Assembly: GCA_900473795.1 (NCBI GenBank)
Contig: UCMT01000032.1
Coordinates: 1 to 64,000 of the forward strand
DNA: 64,000 bases
From: Hyphomicrobiales bacterium
Lineage (GTDB): Bacteria; Pseudomonadota; Alphaproteobacteria; Rhizobiales; Rhizobiaceae
Reading direction: 5' to 3'
Position numbers and translations under genes: made by a program. A model generated the notes under the pieces. It saw nothing but the letters and a program-made list of their open reading frames with translations, made no database searches and was not told where the DNA came from. Numbering within the stretch: position 1 is the stretch's first letter; the number at the start of each line of letters is the position of its first letter. Positions 9,463 through 19,240 of this stretch are shown piece by piece.

Positions 9463-10059
9463 ATGAATTTTCGTCTGAAAGAGCGTCTTGGCAAGAAATT
9501 CGACGAGGAAATTCGTTTCTTCAAGGGATGGCGCAGCAATATGAAGGCAGTCGGCTCGATCGTGCCGACATCCGGAATAACCGCCCGGCGAATGGCAAGC
9601 GTCGTCAATCCTCATTCGGGCCTCCCGGTTCTGGAGCTTGGTCCCGGCACCGGCGTCATCACCAAGGCGATCTTGCAGAAGGGCGTGCAGCCACAGAACC
9701 TGGTCTCGGTGGAGTTCTCCACCGATTTCTTTCAGCATCTCGTCAAGACCTATCCCGGCGTCGATTTCATCAATGGCGATGCCTTCGATCTAGACAAGAC
9801 TTTGGGTGCGCGCAGGGAGCAGACGTTCGACAGCGTCATTTCCGCCGTGCCGCTCCTGAATTTCCCCATGCACATGCGCGTGTCGCTGATCGAGGATCTG
9901 CTCTCGCGCATTCCGGTCGGCCGGCCCGTCGTCCAGATTTCCTACGGCCCGCTGTCACCGGTCGTCGCCATGCCGGATCGCTATCAGATCTCCCACTATG
10001 ATTTCGTCGTGCGCAACATTCCGCCCGCGCAATTGTGGGTCTACCGCAAAACCCATTGA
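9463..10059 (+). CDS. pmtA: Phosphatidylethanolamine N-methyltransferase
   Basis: A 198-residue SAM-dependent methyltransferase with motif I VLELGPGTGVI and the segment EEIRFFKGW-x-VGSIVPTS seen in rhizobial PmtA. It converts phosphatidylethanolamine stepwise to phosphatidylcholine, a membrane lipid important in plant-associated rhizobia. The frame is open from 9385, but the ATG at 9463 has GGAG exactly 6 bases upstream and gives the length expected for the family. The histidine phosphatase follows after 8 bases, so an operon with pyrF is possible. Confidence 0.9.
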   Translation: MNFRLKERLGKKFDEEIRFFKGWRSNMKAVGSIVPTSGITARRMASVVNPHSGLPVLELGPGTGVITKAILQKGVQPQNLVSVEFSTDFFQHLVKTYPGVDFINGDAFDLDKTLGARREQTFDSVISAVPLLNFPMHMRVSLIEDLLSRIPVGRPVVQISYGPLSPVVAMPDRYQISHYDFVVRNIPPAQLWVYRKTH

Positions 10060-10067
10060 GATTGCCG

Positions 10068-10658
10068 ATGTTCGGCATCTACGTCACGCATCCGCAGGTC
10101 AGTATCGCCCCGGATGTGCCGGTGCCGCGCTGGGGATTATCCGAGTTGGGGACCGCACGATCAGTGGCGGCCGCGCGATGTGGATGGGCAAGACGGCTCA
10201 GCCGTATCGTCTCAAGCGACGAGACCAAGGCGCTGGAAACGGCTGCAATTCTCGCAAGGCCGGCCGGCATCGACGTCGAGGTGCTGGAACAGGCCGGCGA
10301 GAACGACCGGTCGGCGACCGGCTTCCTGGCGCCCGATGAGTTCGAAAAGGCAGCAAACTGGTTCTTCGCCAATCCGGACCAGAGTTTTCACGGCTGGGAA
10401 CGCGCCGTCGACGCTCAGGCCCGTATTGTTTCCGCGGTTTCGTCCGTGCTTGACGCGCACGATTCGTCAAAGCCGATCGCCTTCGTTGGTCATGGCGGCG
10501 TCGGCACGCTCTTGAAATGCCACCTCGCAGGCCAGCCGATCGCGCGCATCCACGACCAGCCGGGTGGTGGCGGCAATCTCTTTGCCTTTGCCCTTGCGGA
10601 CCGGTCCCTCGCATGCGATTGGAGGCCGTTTGAGCTCTGGCAAGGATGGCAACAATGA
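10068..10658 (+). CDS. Histidine phosphatase superfamily protein
   Basis: A 196-residue protein of the phosphoglycerate-mutase-like fold. The second conserved histidine is in [11 protein letters not shown] near the C-terminus. The usual N-terminal RHG motif is replaced by THP ([10 protein letters not shown]), so the phospho-accepting histidine would be the one in THP. The substrate is unknown. Its TGA overlaps the pyrF ATG in an ATGA tetranucleotide, indicating translational coupling. Confidence 0.78.
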   Translation: MFGIYVTHPQVSIAPDVPVPRWGLSELGTARSVAAARCGWARRLSRIVSSDETKALETAAILARPAGIDVEVLEQAGENDRSATGFLAPDEFEKAANWFFANPDQSFHGWERAVDAQARIVSAVSSVLDAHDSSKPIAFVGHGGVGTLLKCHLAGQPIARIHDQPGGGGNLFAFALADRSLACDWRPFELWQGWQQ

Positions 10659-11353
10659 CTGTGACCGCGCGCGACCGGCTGATCGTCGGCCTTGATCTCC
10701 CCACCATCGGCGAAGCCGAGACAATCGTCAAAGCGCTTGGCGATGACGTGCTGTTTTACAAGGTCGGCTATCAGCTGGCCTTTGCCGGTGGGCTCGAATT
10801 TGCCCGCGATCTTGCCACTGACGGCAAGAAGGTCTTTCTCGATATGAAGCTGCTCGATATCGACAATACGGTCGCCAAGGGCGTCGAGAACATCGTCAGG
10901 ATGGGCATGTCGATGCTGACGCTGCACGCCTATCCGAAAGCGATGAGGGCAGCCGTGGAGGCGGCGCGCGGCTCCGACCTCTGCCTGCTCGGCGTTACCG
11001 TGCTGACCTCGATGGATGCGCAGGACGTCATCGACGCCGGCTATCAGCTTGACCCGCAAGCCCTGGTGCTTCGCCGGGCCGAGCAGGCGCGGGCAGCCGG
11101 CATGGGCGGTATCGTCTGCTCGGCCGAGGAAGCCTCTGCGGTCCGCAAGATCGTTGGTTCGGACATGGCGATTGTCACGCCCGGCATTCGCCCGGCCGGC
11201 AGTGACAGGGGCGACCAGAAGCGGGTGATGACCCCGGCCGATGCGCTTGCCGGCGGATCGAGCCACCTCGTCGTCGCGCGCCCCATCGTCAAGGCCACCG
11301 ATCCGCGCGCCGCAGCGCTTGCCATTCTCGATGAAATGCGTGGCGCGCTCTGA
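10655..11353 (+). CDS. pyrF: Orotidine 5'-phosphate decarboxylase
   Basis: A 232-residue TIM-barrel enzyme that makes UMP from OMP in pyrimidine synthesis. The catalytic D-x-K-x-x-D motif is D63-K65-D68 in [10 protein letters not shown], and the phosphate-binding region VTPGIRPAG is present. The ATG at 10655 is chosen over the one at 10646 because AAGGA precedes it at proper spacing. The stop at 11351-11353 directly abuts the stop of the convergent next gene, with no spacer. Confidence 0.95.
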   Translation: MTVTARDRLIVGLDLPTIGEAETIVKALGDDVLFYKVGYQLAFAGGLEFARDLATDGKKVFLDMKLLDIDNTVAKGVENIVRMGMSMLTLHAYPKAMRAAVEAARGSDLCLLGVTVLTSMDAQDVIDAGYQLDPQALVLRRAEQARAAGMGGIVCSAEEASAVRKIVGSDMAIVTPGIRPAGSDRGDQKRVMTPADALAGGSSHLVVARPIVKATDPRAAALAILDEMRGAL

Positions 11354-12436
11354 TTATTTGCTGTTGCCGGCAATCACATTGCTCGGGTCGGAGTTGCGAA
11401 TGAGGGATGCTGCACCGTGGACCAGGCGGTTGCCCGTCACGGTGTTGAACTGCGCAAAATCGAGCGAACTGAGACTGCTGCCAAACGGATGGGCAGGATC
11501 GTGGAAGCAGTAGCTGCGGCTGCCATTGCGCGAGTTGAGCCAGACGGCGGGCTTGGCCCGGAAAGCCGCCCGATAGGTGAAAGTGTTGTCCGAAATCGTA
11601 TTGTGCTGCGGCTTTTGATGCCGGATCGTTCCGCCCTCGCCGCAGTTGCGATAGAGAAAAATGCCACCGCCACCCGGATCCTCGAAACGGTTTGCGGTAA
11701 TCACGTTGTCAGCGGAGCCGTCGATGGCGATCTGTTCACGCTTGCTTGCGACGGCAAACCTGTTGCCGCTGATGGTGTTTCGCGCCGATTCCGCATCGAG
11801 GTAGAGAGCCGGTCCGTCGCTCTTGCCGGCCAACGTGGATTTTTCCAGCCGCACCCCGGTCACCCCGGGGCCGATATAGAGCGGAACCCTGCCATCCGCT
11901 ACGATCGTCAACCCGGATAACGCGATACGGGATGGGGCCGCTGCCTGGGCGTGGGCCGTATGGTCGGCGTTCAGTGACGACAGGCGCATCTCTTTTGCCT
12001 GGCCGTTGGTGCCCAGTCCCTGCAGGCGCAACGCGCCCTTGATATTGCAGTTGCGCACGGTGACGCCGGAGGGCACGCTCCAGTCGGTCCCCGTGCTCTT
12101 CGTGGAGCGGATGAGCACCGTCGGCCGGCCGAAATTGACCGTGCCGCGCGAACCGTCAAGCGTCGCGCCCTGGCAATCGAGTGTCATGCCGGATGCCGAC
12201 GCGCCGGAGATGATGATGCGCTTGGTGACGATGTCTGTGGGCTTGAGCGTCAAGTCGCAATGGATCTCGACCTGTGCGTCCTGTTTCGTTGCCGGTGCCG
12301 TTGCGGCGGCGTAGACGTCTGGTGCGCATTGCCTGGGCTTTGCGAGGGCGGGATGCGTGTTTCCCAGCCAGAGGTACAGGCCGGACACGACACCCAGCAT
12401 GGCCGCGGTTCTACCGAATGAAATCATGTCTGACAT
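11354..12436 (-). CDS. Exported right-handed beta-helix repeat protein
   Basis: A protein of about 360 residues with an N-terminal signal peptide (FGRTAAMLGVVSGLYLWLG, ending near PALA). The mature part consists of repeated short segments of the type NTISGNRF, NVITANRFED, NTISDNTF and NTVTGNRL, diagnostic of a parallel beta-helix (NosD/PbH1 type). Such folds bind or cleave polysaccharides. Six or more cysteines suggest disulfides in the periplasm or outside the cell. Start 12436 or the in-frame ATG at 12427 are both possible; the longer frame to 12565 lacks family support. No catalytic residues could be identified. Confidence 0.75.
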   Translation of the reverse strand: MSDMISFGRTAAMLGVVSGLYLWLGNTHPALAKPRQCAPDVYAAATAPATKQDAQVEIHCDLTLKPTDIVTKRIIISGASASGMTLDCQGATLDGSRGTVNFGRPTVLIRSTKSTGTDWSVPSGVTVRNCNIKGALRLQGLGTNGQAKEMRLSSLNADHTAHAQAAAPSRIALSGLTIVADGRVPLYIGPGVTGVRLEKSTLAGKSDGPALYLDAESARNTISGNRFAVASKREQIAIDGSADNVITANRFEDPGGGGIFLYRNCGEGGTIRHQKPQHNTISDNTFTYRAAFRAKPAVWLNSRNGSRSYCFHDPAHPFGSSLSSLDFAQFNTVTGNRLVHGAASLIRNSDPSNVIAGNSK

Positions 12437-12557
12437 CCCGGGGTCCGGCCTAAGGTGCCGTTCTGCAAAGAGAGCGGCCCGCCTTGACCGGTCAAGTGAA
12501 TTGGCGGAAGAAACGGAAGCAATAGGGACGAGTTGCGGTGAAAATAGGGAGACGGTC

Positions 12558-12845
12558 ATGGCCAAAGGATACTGGATTGCGCGCGTCGATGTCCGCGATG
12601 CCGAGCGCTACAAGGATTATGTCGCGGCGGCAAAACCGGCGTTTGAAAAATACGGTGCCAAATTTCTTGCCCGCGGTGGTGCTTTCCAGCGCCTGGAGGG
12701 CGATGTCCGGTCCCGCAATGTGGTGATCGAGTTCCCGTCGCTGCAGGCGGCGATCGATTGCTACAATTCGCCCGAATACCAGATCGCCGCGGCAATCCGG
12801 CAGGAGGTCGCGAGTGCCGAAATGGTGGTGGTCGAAGGCGTCTGA
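12558..12845 (+). CDS. DUF1330 domain-containing protein
   Basis: A 95-residue dimeric alpha/beta-barrel (ferredoxin-like) small protein, family DUF1330, with the pattern KGYWIARVDV-D-ERYKDYVAAAKPAF, RGG, RNVVIEFPSLQAA and YNSPEYQ. GGGAG lies 6 bases before the ATG. The function is unknown. It is divergent from the beta-helix gene. Confidence 0.88.
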   Translation: MAKGYWIARVDVRDAERYKDYVAAAKPAFEKYGAKFLARGGAFQRLEGDVRSRNVVIEFPSLQAAIDCYNSPEYQIAAAIRQEVASAEMVVVEGV

Positions 12846-12966
12846 GCGGCGTCGCGCACCGCGGCGGAAAACGGCAGAAAAGCCTTGGCGATAAGCCTTC
12901 CCGTCGCCCGATGATTGGGCTATGTAGCACACACAGACTACGCTGAAGATCAGGAGTGCCGCCGTC

Positions 12967-13947
12967 ATGACTTTGTCCAATCTCCCCCCGCTCGTTACCG
13001 TTTTCGGCGGGTCCGGATTTGTCGGCCGTCATGTCGTGCGTGCGCTTGCAAAACGCGGTTTCCGCATCCGCGTTGCGGTCCGCCGTCCGGATCTCGCCGG
13101 TTTCCTGCAGCCGCTCGGCAATGTCGGCCAGATTTCCCTGGTTCAGGCCAACCTGCGCTACCGCAATTCGGTCGATGCGGCGGTTCACGGCGCCGATCAT
13201 GTCGTCAATTGCGTCGGCATCCTGTTTGAAAGCGGCCGCAACACCTTCGACGCGGTCCAGGATTTCGGCGCCCGCGCCGTCGCCGAGGCCGCGCGTGGTG
13301 TCGGTGCGACCTTGACCCATATTTCCGCCATCGGCGCCGATGCCAATGGCGAATCTCTTTACGCGAAATCCAAGGGCCGCGCGGAAAAGGCGATCCTGGA
13401 GACCGTTCCGGAAGCGGTCATCCTGCGCCCGTCGATCGTCTTCGGACCGGAGGACGGTTTCTTCAACAAGTTCGCCGAAATGGCCCGTTTCTCGCCGGTG
13501 CTGCCGCTGGTCGGCGGCGGCAAGACGGCATTCCAGCCGGTCTACGTCGCGGATGTCGCCGAAGCGGTTGCCAGGGCCATCGAGGGCAAGGTTGCCAAGG
13601 GCAAGATCTATGAACTCGGCGGGCCGGAAGTCTTGACCTTCAAGAACTGTCTCGAGATCATGCTGAAGACCATCGGACGCAAGCGCACGCTGCTGCCGCT
13701 GCCGTTCGGCATTGCGTCGCTGATGGGGTCCGTTGCCTCGCTGGTGCCCTTCGTGGCACCGCCGATCACGCCCGATCAGGTCATCCTGCTGAAGCGCGAC
13801 AACGTCGTTTCCGATAGTGCGCAGGCCGAAGGCCGCACGCTGCAGACTTTCGGCATCGAGCCGACGTCGGTCGAAGCGATCCTGCCATCCTACATGGTGC
13901 GTTACCGTCCGCAGGGGCAGTATACGCGGTCCGGCGGCGCCGCCTGA
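12967..13947 (+). CDS. NDUFA9-like NAD(P)-binding protein (complex I-associated type)
   Basis: A 326-residue atypical short-chain dehydrogenase. The Rossmann motif is VFGGSGFVGRHVVRAL, followed by VNCVGILFE and YAKSKGRAE. The pattern matches the NDUFA9/39-kDa accessory subunit family that binds NADPH at respiratory complex I in alphaproteobacteria and mitochondria. AGGAG lies about 9 bases before the ATG. A strong terminator follows. Confidence 0.85.
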   Translation: MTLSNLPPLVTVFGGSGFVGRHVVRALAKRGFRIRVAVRRPDLAGFLQPLGNVGQISLVQANLRYRNSVDAAVHGADHVVNCVGILFESGRNTFDAVQDFGARAVAEAARGVGATLTHISAIGADANGESLYAKSKGRAEKAILETVPEAVILRPSIVFGPEDGFFNKFAEMARFSPVLPLVGGGKTAFQPVYVADVAEAVARAIEGKVAKGKIYELGGPEVLTFKNCLEIMLKTIGRKRTLLPLPFGIASLMGSVASLVPFVAPPITPDQVILLKRDNVVSDSAQAEGRTLQTFGIEPTSVEAILPSYMVRYRPQGQYTRSGGAA

Positions 13948-13982
13948 CCACGCCCTGACCCGCCCAAAACGGGTTGTAATCG

Positions 13983-14013
13983 AGCCGCCGGTCCCCTCCG
14001 GCGGCTTCTTTTT
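13983..14013 (+). terminator. Rho-independent terminator after the NDUFA9-like gene
   Basis: A 9-bp perfect stem (13983-13991 with 13998-14006) with loop tcccct is followed by a T-rich run (ttcttttt). Confidence 0.85.
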
Positions 14014-14195
14014 GCCTGCCTCAAAGCAAAGCGTTGCAGTTCTGCCGCACTAGAAAAAGCGATTGGTCTTTACCGTCGATTCAGCATCTATCGATATTGA
14101 TAAGGGCTGTTCCAGCGCATAGACAACAGCCGCGCCGCGTCCTTCATTTCAGAAGAGCCCGGCGCCGACATATCATCTTGAGAGGCACATTTTTC

Positions 14196-14354
14196 ATGGG
14201 CAAGTCGATCGCAATTTTCTTTGCGTGTGCGGCACTTATCGTTCTGGCTGGATCCTTCGCGGCGCCGAAGACGGTTGCCAGCAATCACAGCTGTGCGCCG
14301 GCCTATGGCGTCGACCCGTGCACCACGGCCTCGATCGGCAAGCTCGCCGAATAA
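14196..14354 (+). CDS. Small exported protein, 52 residues
   Basis: A short open frame that starts with a Sec-like signal (MGKSIAIFFACAALIVLAG) and ends in a cysteine-containing mature peptide (CAPAYGVDPCTTASIGKLAE). GAGAGG precedes the ATG by 10 bases. Two cysteines nine residues apart could form a disulfide in the periplasm. I do not recognise a family. It is flanked by its own terminator, which supports it being a real monocistronic gene. Confidence 0.6.
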   Translation: MGKSIAIFFACAALIVLAGSFAAPKTVASNHSCAPAYGVDPCTTASIGKLAE

Positions 14355-14405
14355 GAATTTCCGTCTCGTTTTGAGGCGGCGCAGTTTCATGGCGGGGGCC
14401 AGGGG

Positions 14406-14444
14406 ACCGCATGCACTTCCGCAAGGGAGTGCATGCGGTTTTTT
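14406..14444. terminator. Bidirectional terminator between the 52-residue gene and uppP
   Basis: A 12-bp perfect stem (14406-14417 with 14428-14439) is followed by six Ts on the plus strand. It lies between two convergent genes, so it can serve both. Confidence 0.85.
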
Positions 14445-14452
14445 ATTGCCGT

Positions 14453-15259
14453 TCAGCCGACCAGCCAGAGGCCGATCAGGCCGGCCGTGCCGACGACGAT
14501 GCGCCAGATGGCGAACGGTGCAAAGCCGCGGCTGGAGACGAAATTCAACAGCGAGCGCACGACGACCAGCGCCGCCACGAACGCGGCGATGAAGCCGACA
14601 GCGATCAGCGATACGTCATCGAAGTTCAGCGCGTTGCGATTCTTGTAGAGATCGAGCGTAAAGGCGCCGAGCATGGTGGGCATGGCGAGGAAGAACGAGA
14701 ATTCGGCGGCGGAGCGCTTGTCGGTCCCCATCAGCAATGCGCCGGCAATGGTCGCGCCCGAGCGGGAGGTGCCGGGAATCATCGCCAGGCATTGGAAAAG
14801 CCCGATCTTCAGCGCGAGCGACGGCGGATAGTCCATGACGTCGCGATATTTCGGCTTCAGCGGCAAACGGTCGATCGCATAAAGAACGATGCCGCCGAGG
14901 ATCAGCACGATGCAGATCAGCATCGGTGTTTCGAACAGCACGCTTTTGATGAAATCATGCGCTATGGCGCCGATGATGGCGGCCGGCAGGAAGGCGAGAA
15001 GGATCGACAGGACGAATCGCCGCGCCTTGTCGCTCGAGGGCAGGGCGGTCGCGATCGACAGCAGCCGCTGGAAATAGACGAGCAGGATCGCGAGGATCGC
15101 GCCGAGCTGGATGAGCACGGCAAAGGTGTTTCCGGGGGATTTGAAGCCGAGGAAATGCCCGGCGAGCAGCACGTGGGCCGTCGAAGACACCGGAATGAAT
15201 TCGGTCAGGCCCTCGATTAAACCGAGGACAAGCGCGCTGATGATCGATTGATCGGCCAT
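14453..15259 (-). CDS. uppP: Undecaprenyl-diphosphatase
   Basis: A 268-residue polytopic membrane protein of the BacA/UppP family. The catalytic region [16 protein letters not shown] is near the N-terminus and the second conserved motif is [10 protein letters not shown]. It dephosphorylates undecaprenyl diphosphate to recycle the lipid carrier for peptidoglycan and other envelope polymers, and overexpression gives bacitracin resistance. Confidence 0.95.
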   Translation of the reverse strand: MADQSIISALVLGLIEGLTEFIPVSSTAHVLLAGHFLGFKSPGNTFAVLIQLGAILAILLVYFQRLLSIATALPSSDKARRFVLSILLAFLPAAIIGAIAHDFIKSVLFETPMLICIVLILGGIVLYAIDRLPLKPKYRDVMDYPPSLALKIGLFQCLAMIPGTSRSGATIAGALLMGTDKRSAAEFSFFLAMPTMLGAFTLDLYKNRNALNFDDVSLIAVGFIAAFVAALVVVRSLLNFVSSRGFAPFAIWRIVVGTAGLIGLWLVG

Positions 15260-15432
15260 GAATTAAGTATCCCTGAAGCATTGGGGGTTAAGGTCTGGGA
15301 CCATCGAAGGGCACTGGCTGATTCGCTTGTGTTTGCGCCAGCAAGTTCCTATAGCTTTTTAAAATGCGCCGTGGCCAGACCAAACGGCCGCGACAAACCA
15401 TCCTCCCAATCGAACTGACGAAGCCGTATCGA

Positions 15433-16125
15433 ATGCCAACTCTCTATCACCATCCTATGTCGACCGCCTCCCGGTTCGTCCGCCTGATCCTCTCGGAATA
15501 CGGCTATCAGACGGAACTGGCCGAAGAGCAGCCCTGGGAGAAGCGGCGTGATTTCCTGACGCTCAATCCCGCCGGAACGCTGCCCGTCTATGTCGATGAC
15601 AGCATGCGGGCGCTCTGTGGCGCGACCGTGATCTCCGAATATCTCGACGAGACCAACGGCGTCTTGAAGCGCGACCGCCGGCTCCTGGCTGAAGACCCGT
15701 TCCAGCGCGCGGAAATCCGCCGGCTGGCGGAATGGTTCCTGCAGAAGATGGAAGCCGACGTGACGCGCCCGCTCGTGCGCGAACGCATCTTCAAACTGCA
15801 GATGACGCCGGACCAGGGCGGCGGCGCCCCGGATTCGAAGGTGCTTCGCACCTCGCGTTCGAACATCCGCCAGCATCTGAAATATCTGGGCTGGCTTGCC
15901 GGCTCGCGCACCTATCTGGCCGGCGACCGGCTGTCCTATGCCGATCTTGCCGCTGCCGCTGCCATCTCCGTGCTCGATTATCTCGGCGAGATCGACTGGT
16001 CGGAAGCGCCCCCCGTGAAGGACTGGTACCAGCGGCTGAAGTCGCGGCCCTCCTTCCGGCCGCTGCTTGCCGAGCGCGTGCGCGGCGTGACCCCCGTATC
16101 GCACTACGCGGATCTCGATTTTTAG
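15433..16125 (+). CDS. Glutathione S-transferase family protein
   Basis: A 230-residue protein with an N-terminal thioredoxin-like domain ([29 protein letters not shown] and a following ISEYLDE give the glutathione-binding cis-Pro and the acidic pair) and an alpha-helical C-terminal domain containing [14 protein letters not shown] start at MPTLYHH because the family begins there; the frame is open 23 codons further upstream. The Shine-Dalgarno sequence is weak. Substrate unknown. Confidence 0.85.
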   Translation: MPTLYHHPMSTASRFVRLILSEYGYQTELAEEQPWEKRRDFLTLNPAGTLPVYVDDSMRALCGATVISEYLDETNGVLKRDRRLLAEDPFQRAEIRRLAEWFLQKMEADVTRPLVRERIFKLQMTPDQGGGAPDSKVLRTSRSNIRQHLKYLGWLAGSRTYLAGDRLSYADLAAAAAISVLDYLGEIDWSEAPPVKDWYQRLKSRPSFRPLLAERVRGVTPVSHYADLDF

Positions 16126-16190
16126 GGCATGATGCCGGGAACGTTGAAACGGTTTTCGGTCACATCATGCGCCAGCGACAGGAGAGCTCC

Positions 16191-17351
16191 GTGCCCGGCG
16201 ATGCGCTCCCGGCGGAAAAACGCGACAAGAGGCGTGGGACGCTCACAAGCTTCCTCAAGGACGAGGCCCGCGACAAGGGTTTCGACGTCTGCCGCGTAAC
16301 GCGCCCGGACGCCATTCCCCAGGCGCCTGAGCGCCTCGCCGATTTTCTGGGCCAGGGTTATCACGGCACGATGGAGTGGATGGCGGAAACGGCGGATCGC
16401 CGCGCCGATCCGCGCGTCTTGTGGGGCGAGGTTCGCTCCGTCGTGCTCTTCGGCATGAACTACGGGCCGGATGAGGATCCGCGCTCGCTTCTCGAACGGC
16501 CCGAACGCGGGGCCATTTCGGTCTATGCGCGCAACCGCGATTATCACGACGTCATCAAAGGCAAGCTCAAGGAAGTGGCGACGCGCTTTGCCGCAAGGGC
16601 AGGCGAGGACGTCAAGGTCTTCGTCGATACCGCCCCGGTGATGGAGAAGCCGCTGGCCGAGCAGGCCGGTCTCGGCTGGCAGGGCAAGCACACCAATCTC
16701 GTCAGCCGCGAATTCGGCTCCTGGCTGTTCCTCGGCAGCCTTTTCACCACGGCCGACCTCATGATCGATGAACCGGAGCGGGATCATTGCGGCTCCTGCC
16801 GCGCCTGCCTCGACGCCTGTCCGACCAACGCCTTTCCGGCCCCCTACAAGATCGACGCGCGCCGCTGCATTTCCTATCTGACGATAGAACACAGGGGGAC
16901 GATCGATCCGGCCCTGCGGCCTTTGATCGGCAATCGCATCTATGGCTGCGACGACTGTCTTGCCGCCTGCCCCTGGAACAAGTTCGCCGCCACAGCCTCG
17001 GAAATGAAGCTGAAGGCGCGGGATGATCTGAGGGCGCCGTCCTTGTCCTTCCTGCTGACGCTCGACGATGCTTCATTCCGCGCATTTTTTTCCGGCTCGC
17101 CGGTCAAGCGCATCGGTCGCGACCGCTTCGTGCGCAACTGTCTGATCGCCGCCGGCAATTCCGGTGATGTCGAACTCATTGATATCTGCACGGCCCTGTC
17201 GAAGGATATGTCGCCGACGGTGCGCGGCATGGCGGTTTGGGCGTTGTCACGATTGATGACAGCTGGCGATTTCATCGATTTTGCGGCAAGACGGCAAAGC
17301 GATGCCGACACTGATGTGCTCGCCGAATGGAAACTGGCAGGAGTTGTCTGA
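16191..17351 (+). CDS. queG: Epoxyqueuosine reductase
   Basis: An enzyme of about 386 residues that performs the last step of queuosine tRNA modification, reducing epoxyqueuosine with cobalamin and two [4Fe-4S] clusters. Cluster motifs [16 protein letters not shown] and [13 protein letters not shown] are present, as is the active-site aspartate in [12 protein letters not shown]-terminal HEAT-like tail follows. I chose GTG 16191, which has AGGAG 6 bases upstream; an ATG at 16167 in the same frame has no ribosome binding site but is a possible start. The stop shares one base with the next ATG (TGATG). Confidence 0.93.
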   Translation: MPGDALPAEKRDKRRGTLTSFLKDEARDKGFDVCRVTRPDAIPQAPERLADFLGQGYHGTMEWMAETADRRADPRVLWGEVRSVVLFGMNYGPDEDPRSLLERPERGAISVYARNRDYHDVIKGKLKEVATRFAARAGEDVKVFVDTAPVMEKPLAEQAGLGWQGKHTNLVSREFGSWLFLGSLFTTADLMIDEPERDHCGSCRACLDACPTNAFPAPYKIDARRCISYLTIEHRGTIDPALRPLIGNRIYGCDDCLAACPWNKFAATASEMKLKARDDLRAPSLSFLLTLDDASFRAFFSGSPVKRIGRDRFVRNCLIAAGNSGDVELIDICTALSKDMSPTVRGMAVWALSRLMTAGDFIDFAARRQSDADTDVLAEWKLAGVV

Positions 17352-18223
17352 TGCATGTTCTGATCCTGGGCGCCGGCTTCTCCGGCTCGGCCATTGCCAA
17401 GGCCTTTTTGCCTTTGGCGCAATCGGTCACCGGAACCACGCGGTCGGAAGACAAGCTGGAGGGCCTTCGTGCGCTTGGTATCGATGCGTTGGTCTATGAC
17501 GGTGCAACGCTCTCGCCGGAACTCGCCACCGCGATGAAGCGGACGACACATTTAATACTGTCCATTGCGCCGGGCCGTGAGGGTGATCCGATGATGCGCC
17601 CCGGGACCCCCTCGCTTGCCGAATTGATGCCGAACCTGCAATGGGCGGCCTATCTCTCGACGGTTGGCGTCTATGGCGATCACGGCGGCGCCTGGGTAAC
17701 GGAGGAGACGTCGCTTGAGCCGGTGTCTGCCCGCTCGGTGGAGCGCGTCGCGGCGGAAAAGGCGTGGCTTGCCTTCGGCCAGGAGAGCAATATCCCGGTC
17801 GCGGTGCTGCGCCTGTCGGGCATCTACGGCCCGGGCCGCAATGCCTTCTGCAATCTCGAAGCCGGAACGGCCCGCCGCCTCATCAAGCCCAACCAGGTTT
17901 TCAATCGCATCCGGGTCGAGGATATCGCCGGCGCGGCCCATTTTCTGGCTGAGAAATCGATCGGCGGCATCTTCAATGTCACCGACCACGAGCCCGCCCC
18001 GCCGCAGGATGTCGTGGTCGAGGCTGCGCGTCTGATGGGCGTCAGCCCGCCGCCCGAAATCCCCTTCGAAACAGCGGAATTGTCTCCCATGGCGCGGTCG
18101 TTCTATGGCGAGAACAAGCGCGTTTCGAATGCGCGCCTGCGCGATCTCGGCTTCGTCTTTCGCTTCCCCGACTATCGGATTTCGCTAGCGGACTTATGGG
18201 CCGGCGGACAATGGCGCGGATGA
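17351..18223 (+). CDS. NAD-dependent epimerase-like SDR protein (YeeZ type)
   Basis: A 290-residue extended SDR with the N-terminal motif VLILGAGFSGSAIAKAF. The middle section AAYLSTVGVYGDHGGAWVTE holds the conserved YGD/Ser-Tyr region, and LRLSGIYGPGRNAF is typical of the YeeZ-like family. It begins within the queG stop codon, so it is translationally coupled; rhizobia commonly pair these two genes. Substrate unknown. Confidence 0.82.
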   Translation: MHVLILGAGFSGSAIAKAFLPLAQSVTGTTRSEDKLEGLRALGIDALVYDGATLSPELATAMKRTTHLILSIAPGREGDPMMRPGTPSLAELMPNLQWAAYLSTVGVYGDHGGAWVTEETSLEPVSARSVERVAAEKAWLAFGQESNIPVAVLRLSGIYGPGRNAFCNLEAGTARRLIKPNQVFNRIRVEDIAGAAHFLAEKSIGGIFNVTDHEPAPPQDVVVEAARLMGVSPPPEIPFETAELSPMARSFYGENKRVSNARLRDLGFVFRFPDYRISLADLWAGGQWRG

Positions 18224-18681
18224 TCTTCCAAGTATAAATGATTTCGAAAGACTATGGGTTTTCTTCGATAGTCGAAGAATAGAATGCTGAACTATTCCTG
18301 TTTTTTTGCCGTTTTAATCTGTCGGAATGGGCAAGAAAATTGGCGTTTGCTCTTTCTCTGATATGCAACCTAAGGGCGACGTTGCGATTTTCTAGCTTTC
18401 AAATTGGCCAAATAAGGCACTTTTCAAAAATTTGAATCATTTTTTATATGTGGCCCGGGGCTGGGAGGCCGCCGCAAAGGCATTTTCAGATTAATGCCTG
18501 ATTCCAAAGCATTTCCGCGGGTATGTGACAGAATTCAAAATTTCGTAATTTTAATTTTTTGTAGATTGTCAATATTTCCTAATGCAACGTTAAAGGTTGA
18601 AGCACTTTTTCGCCATTTTTTCCCCCGACAAGCGCATCTTTCGTGAGACTTAACTAAATTTCAAACGAAGGGGTCGTCTGT
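18224..18681. other. AT-rich gene-free spacer upstream of the RlpA-like gene
   Basis: About 450 bases without a coding frame and visibly richer in A and T than anything around them (for example runs of T at 18300-18307 and 18440-18446). It contains a small hairpin (aggcatt 18478-18484 with aatgcct 18493-18499). It probably holds the promoter and leader of the next gene; I could not define a specific element. Confidence 0.6.
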
Positions 18682-19053
18682 TTGATCAAGACCAAATTCG
18701 CGTCTGCTGTAATGGCGGTTACTTTTGCCTTGGGGGCAACTCTTACATCGGTAACACCAAGCCACGCTGCGGGAACTGGCTGCGGCGGTGCATCCTGGTA
18801 CGCGCTTTCCTCGCGCACCGCGTCCGGCGAACGGATGAACGCCAAATATCTGACGGCCGCTCATCGAAACCTCAAGTTCGGTACCAAGGTCGCCGTCACC
18901 AACAAGCGCAACGGCAAGACGGTTGTCGTCCGCATCAACGATCGTGGTCCGTTCATTCGCGGCCGCGTGCTCGACCTCTCCAAGGCCGCTGCATCCCATA
19001 TCGGCATGATCCGTTCGGGAACGGCCAGCATCTGTTACCGCGTCGTCAGCTGA
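18682..19053 (+). CDS. RlpA-like double-psi beta-barrel protein, exported
   Basis: A 123-residue secreted protein. The signal peptide ends near PSHAAG, then [36 protein letters not shown] and [18 protein letters not shown] form the double-psi beta-barrel of RlpA, a septal lytic transglycosylase that cuts denuded glycan. There is no SPOR domain, so it is a minimal RlpA. It must start at TTG 18682: an in-frame stop lies at 18655 and GAAGGGG sits 8 bases upstream of the TTG. The long AT-rich leader suggests special regulation. Confidence 0.85.
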   Translation: MIKTKFASAVMAVTFALGATLTSVTPSHAAGTGCGGASWYALSSRTASGERMNAKYLTAAHRNLKFGTKVAVTNKRNGKTVVVRINDRGPFIRGRVLDLSKAAASHIGMIRSGTASICYRVVS

Positions 19054-19240
19054 CGGCGAAAACGTGCCTGTCCGGGGTTTTGTTCCGGCCGGGTTTGATC
19101 CGGCATGATCGGGAAGGGCGCTTCTGCCTCCCGCATCGGCCACGACCTCGCATCTGGTCAGCAATCGTCACCTGCCGCCGCATCCCGGCTTGCTCTTGAC
19201 GGCCATCACCGCTACCACGGCGGAAAATGGAGTTTGAAAG

